Of a DNA stretch of 64,000 nt, positions 36,747 through 43,593 are shown piece by piece. Source of the DNA: CAWABB01 sp963701735 (GTDB lineage Bacteria > Bacteroidota > Ignavibacteria > UBA10030 > UBA6906); NCBI GenBank assembly GCA_963701735.1, contig CAVPBI010000001.1, forward strand, positions 1-64,000, given 5' to 3'. The notes below the pieces were generated by a model. The model ran no database searches, was not told the DNA's origin, and saw nothing but the letters and a program-made list of their open reading frames with translations. Made by a program: the position numbers and the translations under genes. Numbering within the stretch: the stretch's first letter is position 1; every line of letters begins with the position of its first letter.

Positions 36747-38612
36747 ATGAGAACACGCTCCGTCCACCTTGCACCCGGGATACTTGCTGCCCTCCTCCTC
36801 ACGGTGGCCCCGGGAGTCGCATTGTCCCAATACACGGTGCGGTCGCCCTATCTTATGGACCCGACGCTCGCGATCGGATACGTCGACAGTTGCGCCACAT
36901 TCTGGGAAAAGGCCTACGATTCACTGAACGGCGGATTCTTCACGAACATCGGCCGGTCGGGAAACGTGAAGACCCCATACGACAAGTATCTCCTGAGCCA
37001 GACGAGAAATGCCTACGGTTTCGTGCGGGCGTTCATGCTGACCGGTCAGGAGCGGTATCTCACGATGGCCCGGCGGGCGCTCGACTTCATGTACCGGCAC
37101 CACTGGGACACCACACGTGGCGGCTGGATCACGATGGTCGACCGGTTCGGTGGCCAGACAAGCGCCGGCTGGCAGAAGACGGCGTTCGACCAGCACTATG
37201 CTCTGCTGGGACCTTCTGCCTATGTCGAGGCCACCCAGGACACGCTCGACTGGGCGTGGCTGAACGATGGCTACGAAAGCAACGAGACACACCTCTGGGA
37301 TTCCGGCCCGACCTCCGAGGGGTACTTTGACAACGCCAGTGCCGACTGGTCCGTCCGTACCGGGAAGAGCTTCAATGCCACAGTGGATGCCGTGACCACC
37401 CACCTGCTCACCATGTATCTGATGACGCAGGATGCGCTGTATGCGACGCGGCTGAAACAAATGGCCGATCAAATGGTCCAGCGGTTTGCGGGAACGATGG
37501 GTCAGCAACGCATCGGTTTCGTAGAGATGTTTTCCACCGATTGGAGCTGGAGCAACACTACTGCGAACAACAACACCAGGACGATCATGGGGCATGTGCT
37601 CAAGACCGCATGGTGTCTGGGGAGGATTCATCAGCTGTTTCCTGATCCGCTGTACGTGGCGACGGCCGAATCGCTCATGAATGATGTGCTGGCAAAAGGA
37701 TACGATCATCATTACGGCGGCCCGTACAAGGACTATGACCGTGTGACAGGCGAGATGTTCATGTACGGGCAGGACACCGCGAAAGCCTGGTGGCAGATGG
37801 AACAGGCGATCACGGCGGGTCTGATGCTGTACGAGATCACGAAGAAGGAATCCTATCTTGCGGCGGCCGATGCGACCGTCGATTTCTTCATGCGGTACTT
37901 CGTCGATCACGTCTATGGCGACGTGTACTCTGACCGTTTCCGGAATGGCGCCGCCATTACGGCATGGGGGAACGACAAGGGCAATGCGTACAAGGCTGGC
38001 TATCACTCGATTGAGCTGGGGTATTATCTCTACCTGTATGGCAATCTCTTCGTCAGGGGCCTGCCGGTTACACTCTACTACCGGTTTCAGGCGCTCGACG
38101 AGGAACGCGAGATCAGGTTGAACCCCCTTGCGTACTCCTCGCCGAAGTACAGGATCCAGCACGTGCTTGCCGACGGCACGGAGTACACGGAGTTCGATGC
38201 CGCGAACCGCACCCTCCACCTGCCTCCCGGAACAGGAGGGCTATTCGCGGTGAGATACGAGCCGGTGCTGACCGGGACAGGTTCACTGGCAGATGGTGCC
38301 CCGCAGTCAATCAGGCTGCTGCAGAATTTTCCCAATCCCTTCAATCCGGCCACGACAATCCGGTATGCGCTGCCAGAAGCGGCAGTGGTGAGGCTGGCGG
38401 TATTCAACGCTGTTGGTCAGCGTGTGGCAGATCTGGTGGATGAGACACAGGCGGCAGGGTACCACGAAGTGCGGTTTGACGGGTCCTCGCTCTCGTCGGG
38501 AGTGTACTTCTACAGGTTGCAGGTCCGCCCTCTGGAGTCCGCCATCGGGCGTGACTCCAGGAGCGAAGCGGGTGATTTTGTGCAGACAAAGAGGCTTCTG
38601 CTTTTGAAATAG
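36747..38612 (+). CDS. AGE-family (N-acylglucosamine 2-epimerase fold) secreted protein with T9SS domain
   Basis: Secreted protein of 621 aa. The start is the Met after GAGGAAACA, giving a signal peptide (LAALLLTVAPGVALSQ). The (alpha/alpha)6 barrel has AGE motifs: SLNGGFFTNIGRSG, KYLLSQTRNAYGFVRAFMLTG, ALDFMYRHHWDTTRGGWITMVDR, GHVLKTAWCLGRIHQLF and KAWWQMEQAI. AGE-fold enzymes epimerise or isomerise free sugars in the cytoplasm; an exported version with a T9SS tail is unusual and could instead act on glycan ends. The tail runs IRLLQNFPNPFNPATTIRYALPE to FVQTKRLLLLK, with a 17-residue insert. Its TAG stop is the first three bases of the left inverted repeat of the following DUF1670 element. 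Confidence 0.85.
   Translation: MRTRSVHLAPGILAALLLTVAPGVALSQYTVRSPYLMDPTLAIGYVDSCATFWEKAYDSLNGGFFTNIGRSGNVKTPYDKYLLSQTRNAYGFVRAFMLTGQERYLTMARRALDFMYRHHWDTTRGGWITMVDRFGGQTSAGWQKTAFDQHYALLGPSAYVEATQDTLDWAWLNDGYESNETHLWDSGPTSEGYFDNASADWSVRTGKSFNATVDAVTTHLLTMYLMTQDALYATRLKQMADQMVQRFAGTMGQQRIGFVEMFSTDWSWSNTTANNNTRTIMGHVLKTAWCLGRIHQLFPDPLYVATAESLMNDVLAKGYDHHYGGPYKDYDRVTGEMFMYGQDTAKAWWQMEQAITAGLMLYEITKKESYLAAADATVDFFMRYFVDHVYGDVYSDRFRNGAAITAWGNDKGNAYKAGYHSIELGYYLYLYGNLFVRGLPVTLYYRFQALDEEREIRLNPLAYSSPKYRIQHVLADGTEYTEFDAANRTLHLPPGTGGLFAVRYEPVLTGTGSLADGAPQSIRLLQNFPNPFNPATTIRYALPEAAVVRLAVFNAVGQRVADLVDETQAAGYHEVRFDGSSLSSGVYFYRLQVRPLESAIGRDSRSEAGDFVQTKRLLLLK
38523..38573 (+). repeat. In-frame insert in T9SS sorting domain, copy 2 (51 bp)
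   Basis: Encodes VRPLESAIGRDSRSEAG between YRLQ and DFVQT. The homologous tail of the gene ending at 43382 lacks it exactly (YRLQAADFVQT). Base dyad: CTCTGGAGTC at the left arm and GACTCCAGGAG at the right arm. Confidence 0.65.
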
Positions 38613-38626
38613 TATCACCTGATACC
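38610..38626 (+). repeat. Left 17-bp inverted repeat of the DUF1670 unit
   Basis: TAGTATCACCTGATACC. The inner 14 bases are themselves a dyad, GTATCA-CC-TGATAC, the pattern expected of a dimeric HTH protein site. Its first three bases are the AGE gene stop codon. Confidence 0.85.
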
Positions 38627-38662
38627 AGGTGTCGGTGGGTTTATAGTTTACGATCTCGTCTC

Positions 38663-39469
38663 TCAGGAGTCAAGCGGTACCAGGTCGAGGTACTGCTTGA
38701 CGACTGAGGGAGCGAGACGGATGATACGGGAGATGACCTCGGGATCATCGAATTTGGTTGATAAGAGCCTGACGGATTCGAAGTCACGGATGTAGCGCTC
38801 CACGGCTTCTCTGGAGTGGTTGGTTTTCGTGCAAATGGTTGGTGTGAGATAGCCCTTGAGGTGAAGGGCAATGATCACACGTTTGTGCGTCTGGCCGCCG
38901 CCAATAAGCTGGATGTTGCCGCGAGTAGGGAGGGATCGGTTGTACAGATTCTGGTACTCGCGGACGCAGACTCCAACGGTGACGGTGGTGCTCGCCAGGA
39001 GAACGGCGAGATCAAGCTGAGAGAGCAGCGCCCCCTGGTCGTAGGCTTGGTGTGTCCAGCGCTCGATCTTCTTCATCTTGAGTTCGTGAGCGCCTACAGG
39101 GGTTTTCAGGCCTTCAATATCGTCGTCGGTGATCATGTCGAGGACCACCGGCTTGAGTCTGGTCTGGGCCATGGATTTGCCCTTCTTGGGGTACTCGTCG
39201 ACTGGGACAGCATGCCAGACGATCTGTCCCTGCTTCAGGAACGAATTGTCCTTGTAGCGGTAGTACTGCTCGATGAGGGCGAGCAAATCATCGATGATGG
39301 CGGAGGCAGTGACAGCGCCCTTATCGTAGCCGTAATGGTTCAGGAAGCGGTCTAGGACGATGTGCTTCAGAGATTTGCCCTTCATGCGCTTGTACTCACG
39401 AAAGGCGTCGGCAGCAGGCGAATGATCGCGGGTGTCCCTGGGGATGAAGCGTAAGTTCTTTGCAATCAT
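38663..39469 (-). CDS. DUF1670-type HTH protein B
   Basis: A 268-residue soluble protein of the family I know as DUF1670, function unknown. The N-terminal part (RDHSPAADAFREYKRMKGKSL) is followed by LKPVVLDMITDDDIEGL, an HTH-like stretch (YDQGALLSQLDLAVLLASTTVTVGVCVREYQ), the family core LPTRGNIQLIGGGQTHK, and a second HTH-like region (ICTKTNHSREAVERYIRDFESVRLL). Its start overlaps the stop of the upstream paralogue by four bases (ATGA). Two or three predicted HTH units and no recognisable nuclease residues suggest a DNA-binding regulator or a novel recombination factor. The pairing with a shorter paralogue is part of the case for a functional unit. Confidence 0.85.
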   Translation of the reverse strand: MIAKNLRFIPRDTRDHSPAADAFREYKRMKGKSLKHIVLDRFLNHYGYDKGAVTASAIIDDLLALIEQYYRYKDNSFLKQGQIVWHAVPVDEYPKKGKSMAQTRLKPVVLDMITDDDIEGLKTPVGAHELKMKKIERWTHQAYDQGALLSQLDLAVLLASTTVTVGVCVREYQNLYNRSLPTRGNIQLIGGGQTHKRVIIALHLKGYLTPTICTKTNHSREAVERYIRDFESVRLLSTKFDDPEVISRIIRLAPSVVKQYLDLVPLDS

Positions 39470-40248
39470 AGCGTTCGGCGCCCCCTTTTTTTAGGGGTCT
39501 GGAGGATCCGCTTGAGCTCTCGGCTTGTTGCGTGTGCCTTGAGGAGCTTGAGGTACTCATTGATCAGGCGGACGGAGAAGCCAGTGGAAATGCGGATTTG
39601 GTGGACGGAGAAGCCCTTCTTGTGGAGTAAGGCGACACGGGCGAAGTCCTGGATGTAGCGTTTGATGGCGGTCTCGGAATGCTTTGTGCGCCGCTCGATC
39701 TCGGAGAACTGGTAGCCGGAGAGATAGAGCTCAAGGATCTGAGTCTTGTGGGTCTGTCCGCGACCCATCTCGTGACGCCAGCCTCGCGAGGGGAGGATGA
39801 TCCCCTTTTTGCGCATCGAGCTCATGTCGCGCTTGATGGTGACGACACTGCACGTGAGGATGAAGGCAATATCCTCATAGGACAGGACGCCGCCTTGATC
39901 GATGGCTTCGTTGGTGATGCGGACGATCTTGTGCTGCCTGAGACCATGGAGCCCGGACTTGTTGTAGACCGGGAGGTCTTCCTCAGGGTTGTGCAGCGTT
40001 AGCTTGACGGAGACCTTCTTGCAGAGAGCAATAGGCTTGCCAGCGGGCTCGTTCTCGTCGACGGCCAGATACTGACACTGACCCGAGCCGAGCTGAACCT
40101 CGGCATGCTGGAGGAAGTAGTCGCTGATCTGAGAGAAGTACGCTTCAGCCAGGATCGGGGTGAGGTTGAAATCTCTGGCGATGCTCGAGATGATCGACTG
40201 CCGAACAGACTTCGACTGAAGTCGAGCGGTGAGCGGTTGATCCAACAT
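39466..40248 (-). CDS. DUF1670-type HTH protein A
   Basis: A 260-residue paralogue of the following gene and the first of the pair. It shares the core LPSRGWRHEMGRGQTHK and the pattern HSETAIKRYIQDFARVALLHKKGF. An HTH-like segment (GGVLSYEDIAFILTCSVVTIKRDMSSM) precedes the core. The N-terminal ~100 residues (RQSIISSIARDFNLTPILAEAYFSQISDYF) are its own and could mediate pairing with protein B. The C-terminus is basic (TPKKRGRRTL). The RBS is GGAGG six bases before ATG, and the TGATACC half-site of the flanking palindrome overlaps that ribosome site, suggesting autorepression. Function unknown; a regulator or a component of a new mobile unit. Confidence 0.85.
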   Translation of the reverse strand: MLDQPLTARLQSKSVRQSIISSIARDFNLTPILAEAYFSQISDYFLQHAEVQLGSGQCQYLAVDENEPAGKPIALCKKVSVKLTLHNPEEDLPVYNKSGLHGLRQHKIVRITNEAIDQGGVLSYEDIAFILTCSVVTIKRDMSSMRKKGIILPSRGWRHEMGRGQTHKTQILELYLSGYQFSEIERRTKHSETAIKRYIQDFARVALLHKKGFSVHQIRISTGFSVRLINEYLKLLKAHATSRELKRILQTPKKRGRRTL

Positions 40249-40295
40249 ATGATACCTCCGGCAAAGAGATAGTGAAAGTAACCACTTTTTGCCTA

Positions 40296-40312
40296 GGTAT
40301 CAGGTGATACTA
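40296..40312 (-). repeat. Right 17-bp inverted repeat of the DUF1670 unit
   Basis: GGTATCAGGTGATACTA, the exact reverse complement of the left end, 48 bases upstream of the gene A start. On the minus strand it lies where an operator for the gene pair would be. Confidence 0.85.
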
Positions 40313-40328
40313 ACCTAAAGTAGGACCG

Positions 40329-40469
40329 ATGGAGGCGGCGAAAGGGGGTAAGGATTTCGGAGTGACGGACTTCTTTCTCTGTCCTGTGTGCGGCTATATC
40401 GAGTTCCTGAAAGCACCTGACAAATGCCCGGTGTGCGGCATCCCGGGCACCAAATTTACGAAGGGCTGA
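40329..40469 (+). pseudogene. C-terminal rubredoxin-like part of a rubrerythrin gene
   Basis: A 46-residue open frame: MEAAKGGKDFGVTDFF, then CPVCGYIEFLKAPDKCPVCG and a short tail. This is the rubrerythrin linker plus its rubredoxin-like iron site (two CPxCG knuckles, four Cys). The ferritin-like di-iron domain that normally precedes it is missing; the frame meets a TAA at the right inverted repeat of the DUF1670 unit, 16 bases upstream of the ATG. No ribosome site is evident. Most likely a remnant left when the element inserted or rearranged. A stand-alone rubredoxin-like mini-protein is the alternative. Confidence 0.6.
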
Positions 40470-40584
40470 CGTTCGGGTCTTCGCTGGCACTGGAAGCCAC
40501 ACGCTCCGGGCTTTGATCCCGGGCGAGGAGAGTTGTCTTCTGCACGCCGCGGGTCGGCTGCGGCCCCAATACGACCGGGTCATC

Positions 40585-41166
40585 ATGAACTTACCGAACA
40601 AACCGTCACGCGAATCACGTGTTTGCCCATGGTGGGTCATTCACACCTTCGACAATCCCGTCCGTCGGCTATTCCAGAATCCGGACAAGCTCCTTCAGGG
40701 GCTCATCCAACCCGGTGACACGTGTCTTGATGTGGGATGTGGGTACGGATACTTCACAATCCCCATGGCCAGGCTTGCAGGTTCCTCCGGAGCGGTAGTC
40801 GCTGCCGACCTCCAGCCAGAGATGCTTGCCGGAGTGAAGCGGCGTGCAGAGAGTTCCGGGATGTTGGCGCGAATTCGACTCCACCAGGTAGATTCTACCG
40901 GCCTTCAATTCCAGAAGACCTTCCATTTTGTCCTGGCGTTTTGGATGGTACACGAGGTACCCGACCAGGAGGAACTGTTGAGGCAGATTCGATTGTCACT
41001 TACGCCCGCAGGTCGTTTCCTGATGGTGGAGCCGATAGGACATGTCTCGCGAGCAGCATTCACTCGAACAGTCGGCGTCGCGCTACAGGCAGGGTTCACG
41101 CGAGTTGCTGAACCGCGCATTTCGTTCAGCCGGGCCGTACTCCTGACCACCGGAGGGATTGCGTAA
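40585..41166 (+). CDS. Class I SAM-dependent methyltransferase
   Basis: Cytoplasmic methyltransferase of 193 aa. The start is placed at MNLPNKPSRESR; the upstream in-frame stretch is arginine-rich and not family-like. SAM-binding motif I is CLDVGCGYGYFTIPMA (about residues 47-62), motif II VVAADLQPEMLAGVKRR, and the DxxDS-like acidic post is QVDSTGLQF; LAFWMVHEVPDQEELLRQI resembles motif IV. The substrate cannot be assigned. It lies alone between the DUF1670 unit and a small ORF. Confidence 0.85.
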   Translation: MNLPNKPSRESRVCPWWVIHTFDNPVRRLFQNPDKLLQGLIQPGDTCLDVGCGYGYFTIPMARLAGSSGAVVAADLQPEMLAGVKRRAESSGMLARIRLHQVDSTGLQFQKTFHFVLAFWMVHEVPDQEELLRQIRLSLTPAGRFLMVEPIGHVSRAAFTRTVGVALQAGFTRVAEPRISFSRAVLLTTGGIA

Positions 41167-41322
41167 GCACCGACTTCTGACAGGATCACGCTTTGGCTGC
41201 TGTCAGTGGTGCGGTACAAGGGTTTTCTGGCGAAGCTTGACTCTTGCTATTGGGCACCAATATGGTCTCCATAGTGCAGCATGGTTGCGCAGCTCCCGGG
41301 TCTGTTAGATAGAGATAATGTG

Positions 41323-41505
41323 ATGGCACCACCGGAGTACATAAAGATCCTAAAGCTCGACAAGCTCGCCATGAAGTCGAAGACAAAGCTGGAGTTCCTC
41401 GAAGCCGCAAAATCACGCCTGCAATATGCAAAAAACCTTGGGGTGGAGGAGAGCTTCGAGTTCTTTGTCGAGCAAGCCTGGCTGATCTTCGGCACCGGTA
41501 AGTGA
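41323..41505 (+). CDS. Small hypothetical protein (60 aa)
   Basis: Product MAPPEYIKILKLDK followed by a helical, charged sequence (KTKLEFLEAAKSRLQYAKNL, ESFEFFVEQAWLIF). Composition is protein-like, lysine- and glutamate-rich. The ribosome site is weak and an earlier ATG 42 bases upstream is possible. No family recognised. The gap 41506-41864 that follows shows no further gene; it contains a near-direct repeat (GCACATGGGTGA / GCACAGATGGGTGA near 41690-41722) of unknown meaning. Confidence 0.5.
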   Translation: MAPPEYIKILKLDKLAMKSKTKLEFLEAAKSRLQYAKNLGVEESFEFFVEQAWLIFGTGK

Positions 41506-41864
41506 TCAACAGGCAGGAAACTGACTGGTCTCCATTTCCCCCCTTGTTTGTCCCGCCTTTCACGCCTCGCCGGATCATTTCTTCTATGTAATTGATGGTG
41601 CGACAGTCCAGCCCCCGTTCACTTCACAGTGGTTCTCCTGCAACCGGTGAGCTGAGGCACCGGTCCTTCCGCTTGAGATGGCTCCTTGCGCACATGGGTG
41701 AAGAAATTGCACAGATGGGTGATAGTCCGCGTACTGGAGTCCCCTCATATTGCCTGAAAGGGCCGAATTCTGTAGATCGGTCCGTTCCTTCGTTCTGGCA
41801 GCAGATTTGCAACAGTCTGACGCTGTCATCCATCCGGATGATCATCACCATCAGCGAGGGCCAC

Positions 41865-43382
41865 ATGCGTCTCTGGACCATAGTTCTGTTCCTCCTGGTA
41901 GCCTCCGTGGCTTCCGGGCAGGTAGGCGTCATCAGCACAAATCCGGCTCACAACTCGACCAGCGTTCCCCTTGAGGCAACGATCAGCGTGACATTCAGCG
42001 GAGAAGTCGATACGACCCTTTCATTCGCCCAGGGTGAAAACTACTTCACCAACGTTACCACGCTCCTGGGCCAATGGTGGAGCGCCGACCGCCGGACGAT
42101 TTCCTTCTCGGTCGTCCTCGAGCCTTCGACCGTCTATTTTCTCCTGATCCACAGCGCGAAACCGGTTGCCGGCGGCGGGTTCCCCGTTCCGTACTGTTTC
42201 TACTGGACCACAGCGGCAACGTTTCCGACGGATCTCCACTCTGTGAGCGGAACGATCTTCAGCGGAGGCAGCCCGGTGACACCCGATAATGCGATTGTCG
42301 GACTGGGAGCAACCCCGTTTTCCGGCAGCGACCCTGCCTTTGTCGGGGTGGCAGTGACCAATGCCCTGGGACAGTTCACCATCCCGTACGTTGCTGACGG
42401 GACGTGGTATCCCATTGCCGCGAAAGACGCCGACCTGAATGGCATGATCGACCCGGGTGCGGGCGACCCGCTTGCTTTCGGCGACAGTGTGACGGTGAGC
42501 GGAGCTGACGTCACCGGATTCAACATGCAGTTCTTCACATATGAGCCGGTCCGCTTCGCCGCGGCACGCGATTCCATTTCTGCAAAGGCATCGGACCTCC
42601 TTCCTCCAAACCATGAACTCCGCCAGTTCTACGGATGGCAGGTTGATTCCACCGGCGCCGCAAAGGAGTTCGACGGGATCTACACTGTCCCTGGAAGCGA
42701 GTTCCTCACTGAGATATGGATAGAGGCGTTCGGGATGCAGTACGACACTATGCCAATCTGGAACTATGGGGCCAACTATTCACGTCCCTACACAGGCCTC
42801 GCCTCCGCAGCCCTGCTGGATTCGGTCGTTGCGCGCGCGGAACGGATGGGGGGCAAGGAGTTTCGCAGGCAGGCTCCTCCGGTTGCCGGCAGCTACTTCA
42901 ACGCCTATGCCCGACTAGGCGCGCTCCACAATTCGGAATTTCGATGGATGGTGTCAGATACGAGCCAGGACTACTGGGGACTCCAGTACACATTCCAGGT
43001 CCAGGCCACGATGGATAGCAGCTACTCCGTGGCGTGGAAGATGTTCCTGGCAAGCGCCACGACGGGGGAGATCATCAATGTGACCGGTGTTGAGGAGGAA
43101 GGTCCAGCTGCGCTCCCCACATCGTATGCGCTTGCGCAGAACTTCCCGAACCCGTTCAATCCCGCAACGACGATCCGGTACGCGCTGCCGGAAGCGGCAG
43201 TGGTGAGGCTGGTGGTTTTCAACTCCGTGGGTCAGCGCGTGGCAGATCTGGTGGATGAGGCACAACCGGCAGGGCACCATGAGGTGCGGTTCGACGGATC
43301 GACGCTCTCCTCAGGAGTGTACTTCTACAGGCTGCAAGCGGCCGATTTTGTGCAGACAAAGAGGCTCATGCTTTTGAAGTAG
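41865..43382 (+). CDS. Secreted surface protein with Ig-like (Big_5) domain and T9SS sorting domain
   Basis: A 505-residue exported protein. The start is the ATG after GAGGG; the signal peptide is WTIVLFLLVASVASGQ. A Big_5-type Ig-like domain opens the mature chain (STNPAHNSTSVPLEATISVTFSGEVD), followed by a carboxypeptidase-regulatory-like segment (GQFTIPYVADGTWYPIAAKDADLNG) and a middle region of unknown fold (residues ~220-400). The T9SS domain runs LAQNFPNPFNPATTIRYALPE to FVQTKRLMLLK and lacks the 17-residue insert seen in three others. Its coding sequence is strikingly similar to the tail of the AGE gene. Function unknown, probably surface adhesion or binding. Confidence 0.85.
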   Translation: MRLWTIVLFLLVASVASGQVGVISTNPAHNSTSVPLEATISVTFSGEVDTTLSFAQGENYFTNVTTLLGQWWSADRRTISFSVVLEPSTVYFLLIHSAKPVAGGGFPVPYCFYWTTAATFPTDLHSVSGTIFSGGSPVTPDNAIVGLGATPFSGSDPAFVGVAVTNALGQFTIPYVADGTWYPIAAKDADLNGMIDPGAGDPLAFGDSVTVSGADVTGFNMQFFTYEPVRFAAARDSISAKASDLLPPNHELRQFYGWQVDSTGAAKEFDGIYTVPGSEFLTEIWIEAFGMQYDTMPIWNYGANYSRPYTGLASAALLDSVVARAERMGGKEFRRQAPPVAGSYFNAYARLGALHNSEFRWMVSDTSQDYWGLQYTFQVQATMDSSYSVAWKMFLASATTGEIINVTGVEEEGPAALPTSYALAQNFPNPFNPATTIRYALPEAAVVRLVVFNSVGQRVADLVDEAQPAGHHEVRFDGSTLSSGVYFYRLQAADFVQTKRLMLLK

Positions 43383-43396
43383 TGTCAGGTGATACC
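43380..43396 (+). repeat. Third, variant copy of the DUF1670-unit palindrome
   Basis: TAGTGTCAGGTGATACC matches the element end at 14 of 17 positions and keeps the dyad apart from one base. As at 38610, it begins exactly at the TAG stop of a T9SS-tail gene. No DUF1670 gene lies next to it. Confidence 0.65.
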
Positions 43397-43429
43397 AACT
43401 GATGAAGACCCCTGACGGGGCGATCTCAG

Positions 43430-43460
43430 GCCCGGGCAGCGATGTCCGGGCTTTTTTTTT
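43430..43460 (+). terminator. Rho-independent terminator after the Big_5/T9SS gene
   Basis: GCCCGG / CCGGGC stem around a ten-base loop (GCAGCGATGT), then nine T. A strong intrinsic terminator. Confidence 0.85.
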
Positions 43461-43593
43461 GCTGGGGTAGCCTGTCCGGCCAGCACAATCGGAGCCGAAG
43501 GAGCAGGAGGGCCGGGCGTTGATTGTTCCTGCGTATCGCGGTATCTTGTCGTATTCCTTTCTGACATAGTGAACCTTGGAGGCATACTCTGAC

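Larger units (their letters stand above)
38610..40312 (-). mobile_element. Candidate mobile element: DUF1670 gene pair between perfect inverted repeats
   Basis: A 1703-bp unit. Its ends are TAGTATCACCTGATACC and the exact reverse complement. Two overlapping minus-strand genes fill over 90 % of it, leaving 36 bases at the left end and 47 at the right between repeat and gene. This compactness is what insertion sequences show. No DDE, HUH, serine- or tyrosine-recombinase motif is visible in either protein, and no clear target-site duplication flanks the ends. Immediately outside the right end is the 3' fragment of a rubrerythrin gene; the left repeat begins at the stop codon of the AGE gene. Alternative: a stationary two-gene regulator with an operator at each end. 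Confidence 0.55.

Noticed and set aside
36921..38219. Minus-strand 432-codon frame opposite the AGE-fold gene
   Set aside because: Shadow frame; composition not protein-like.
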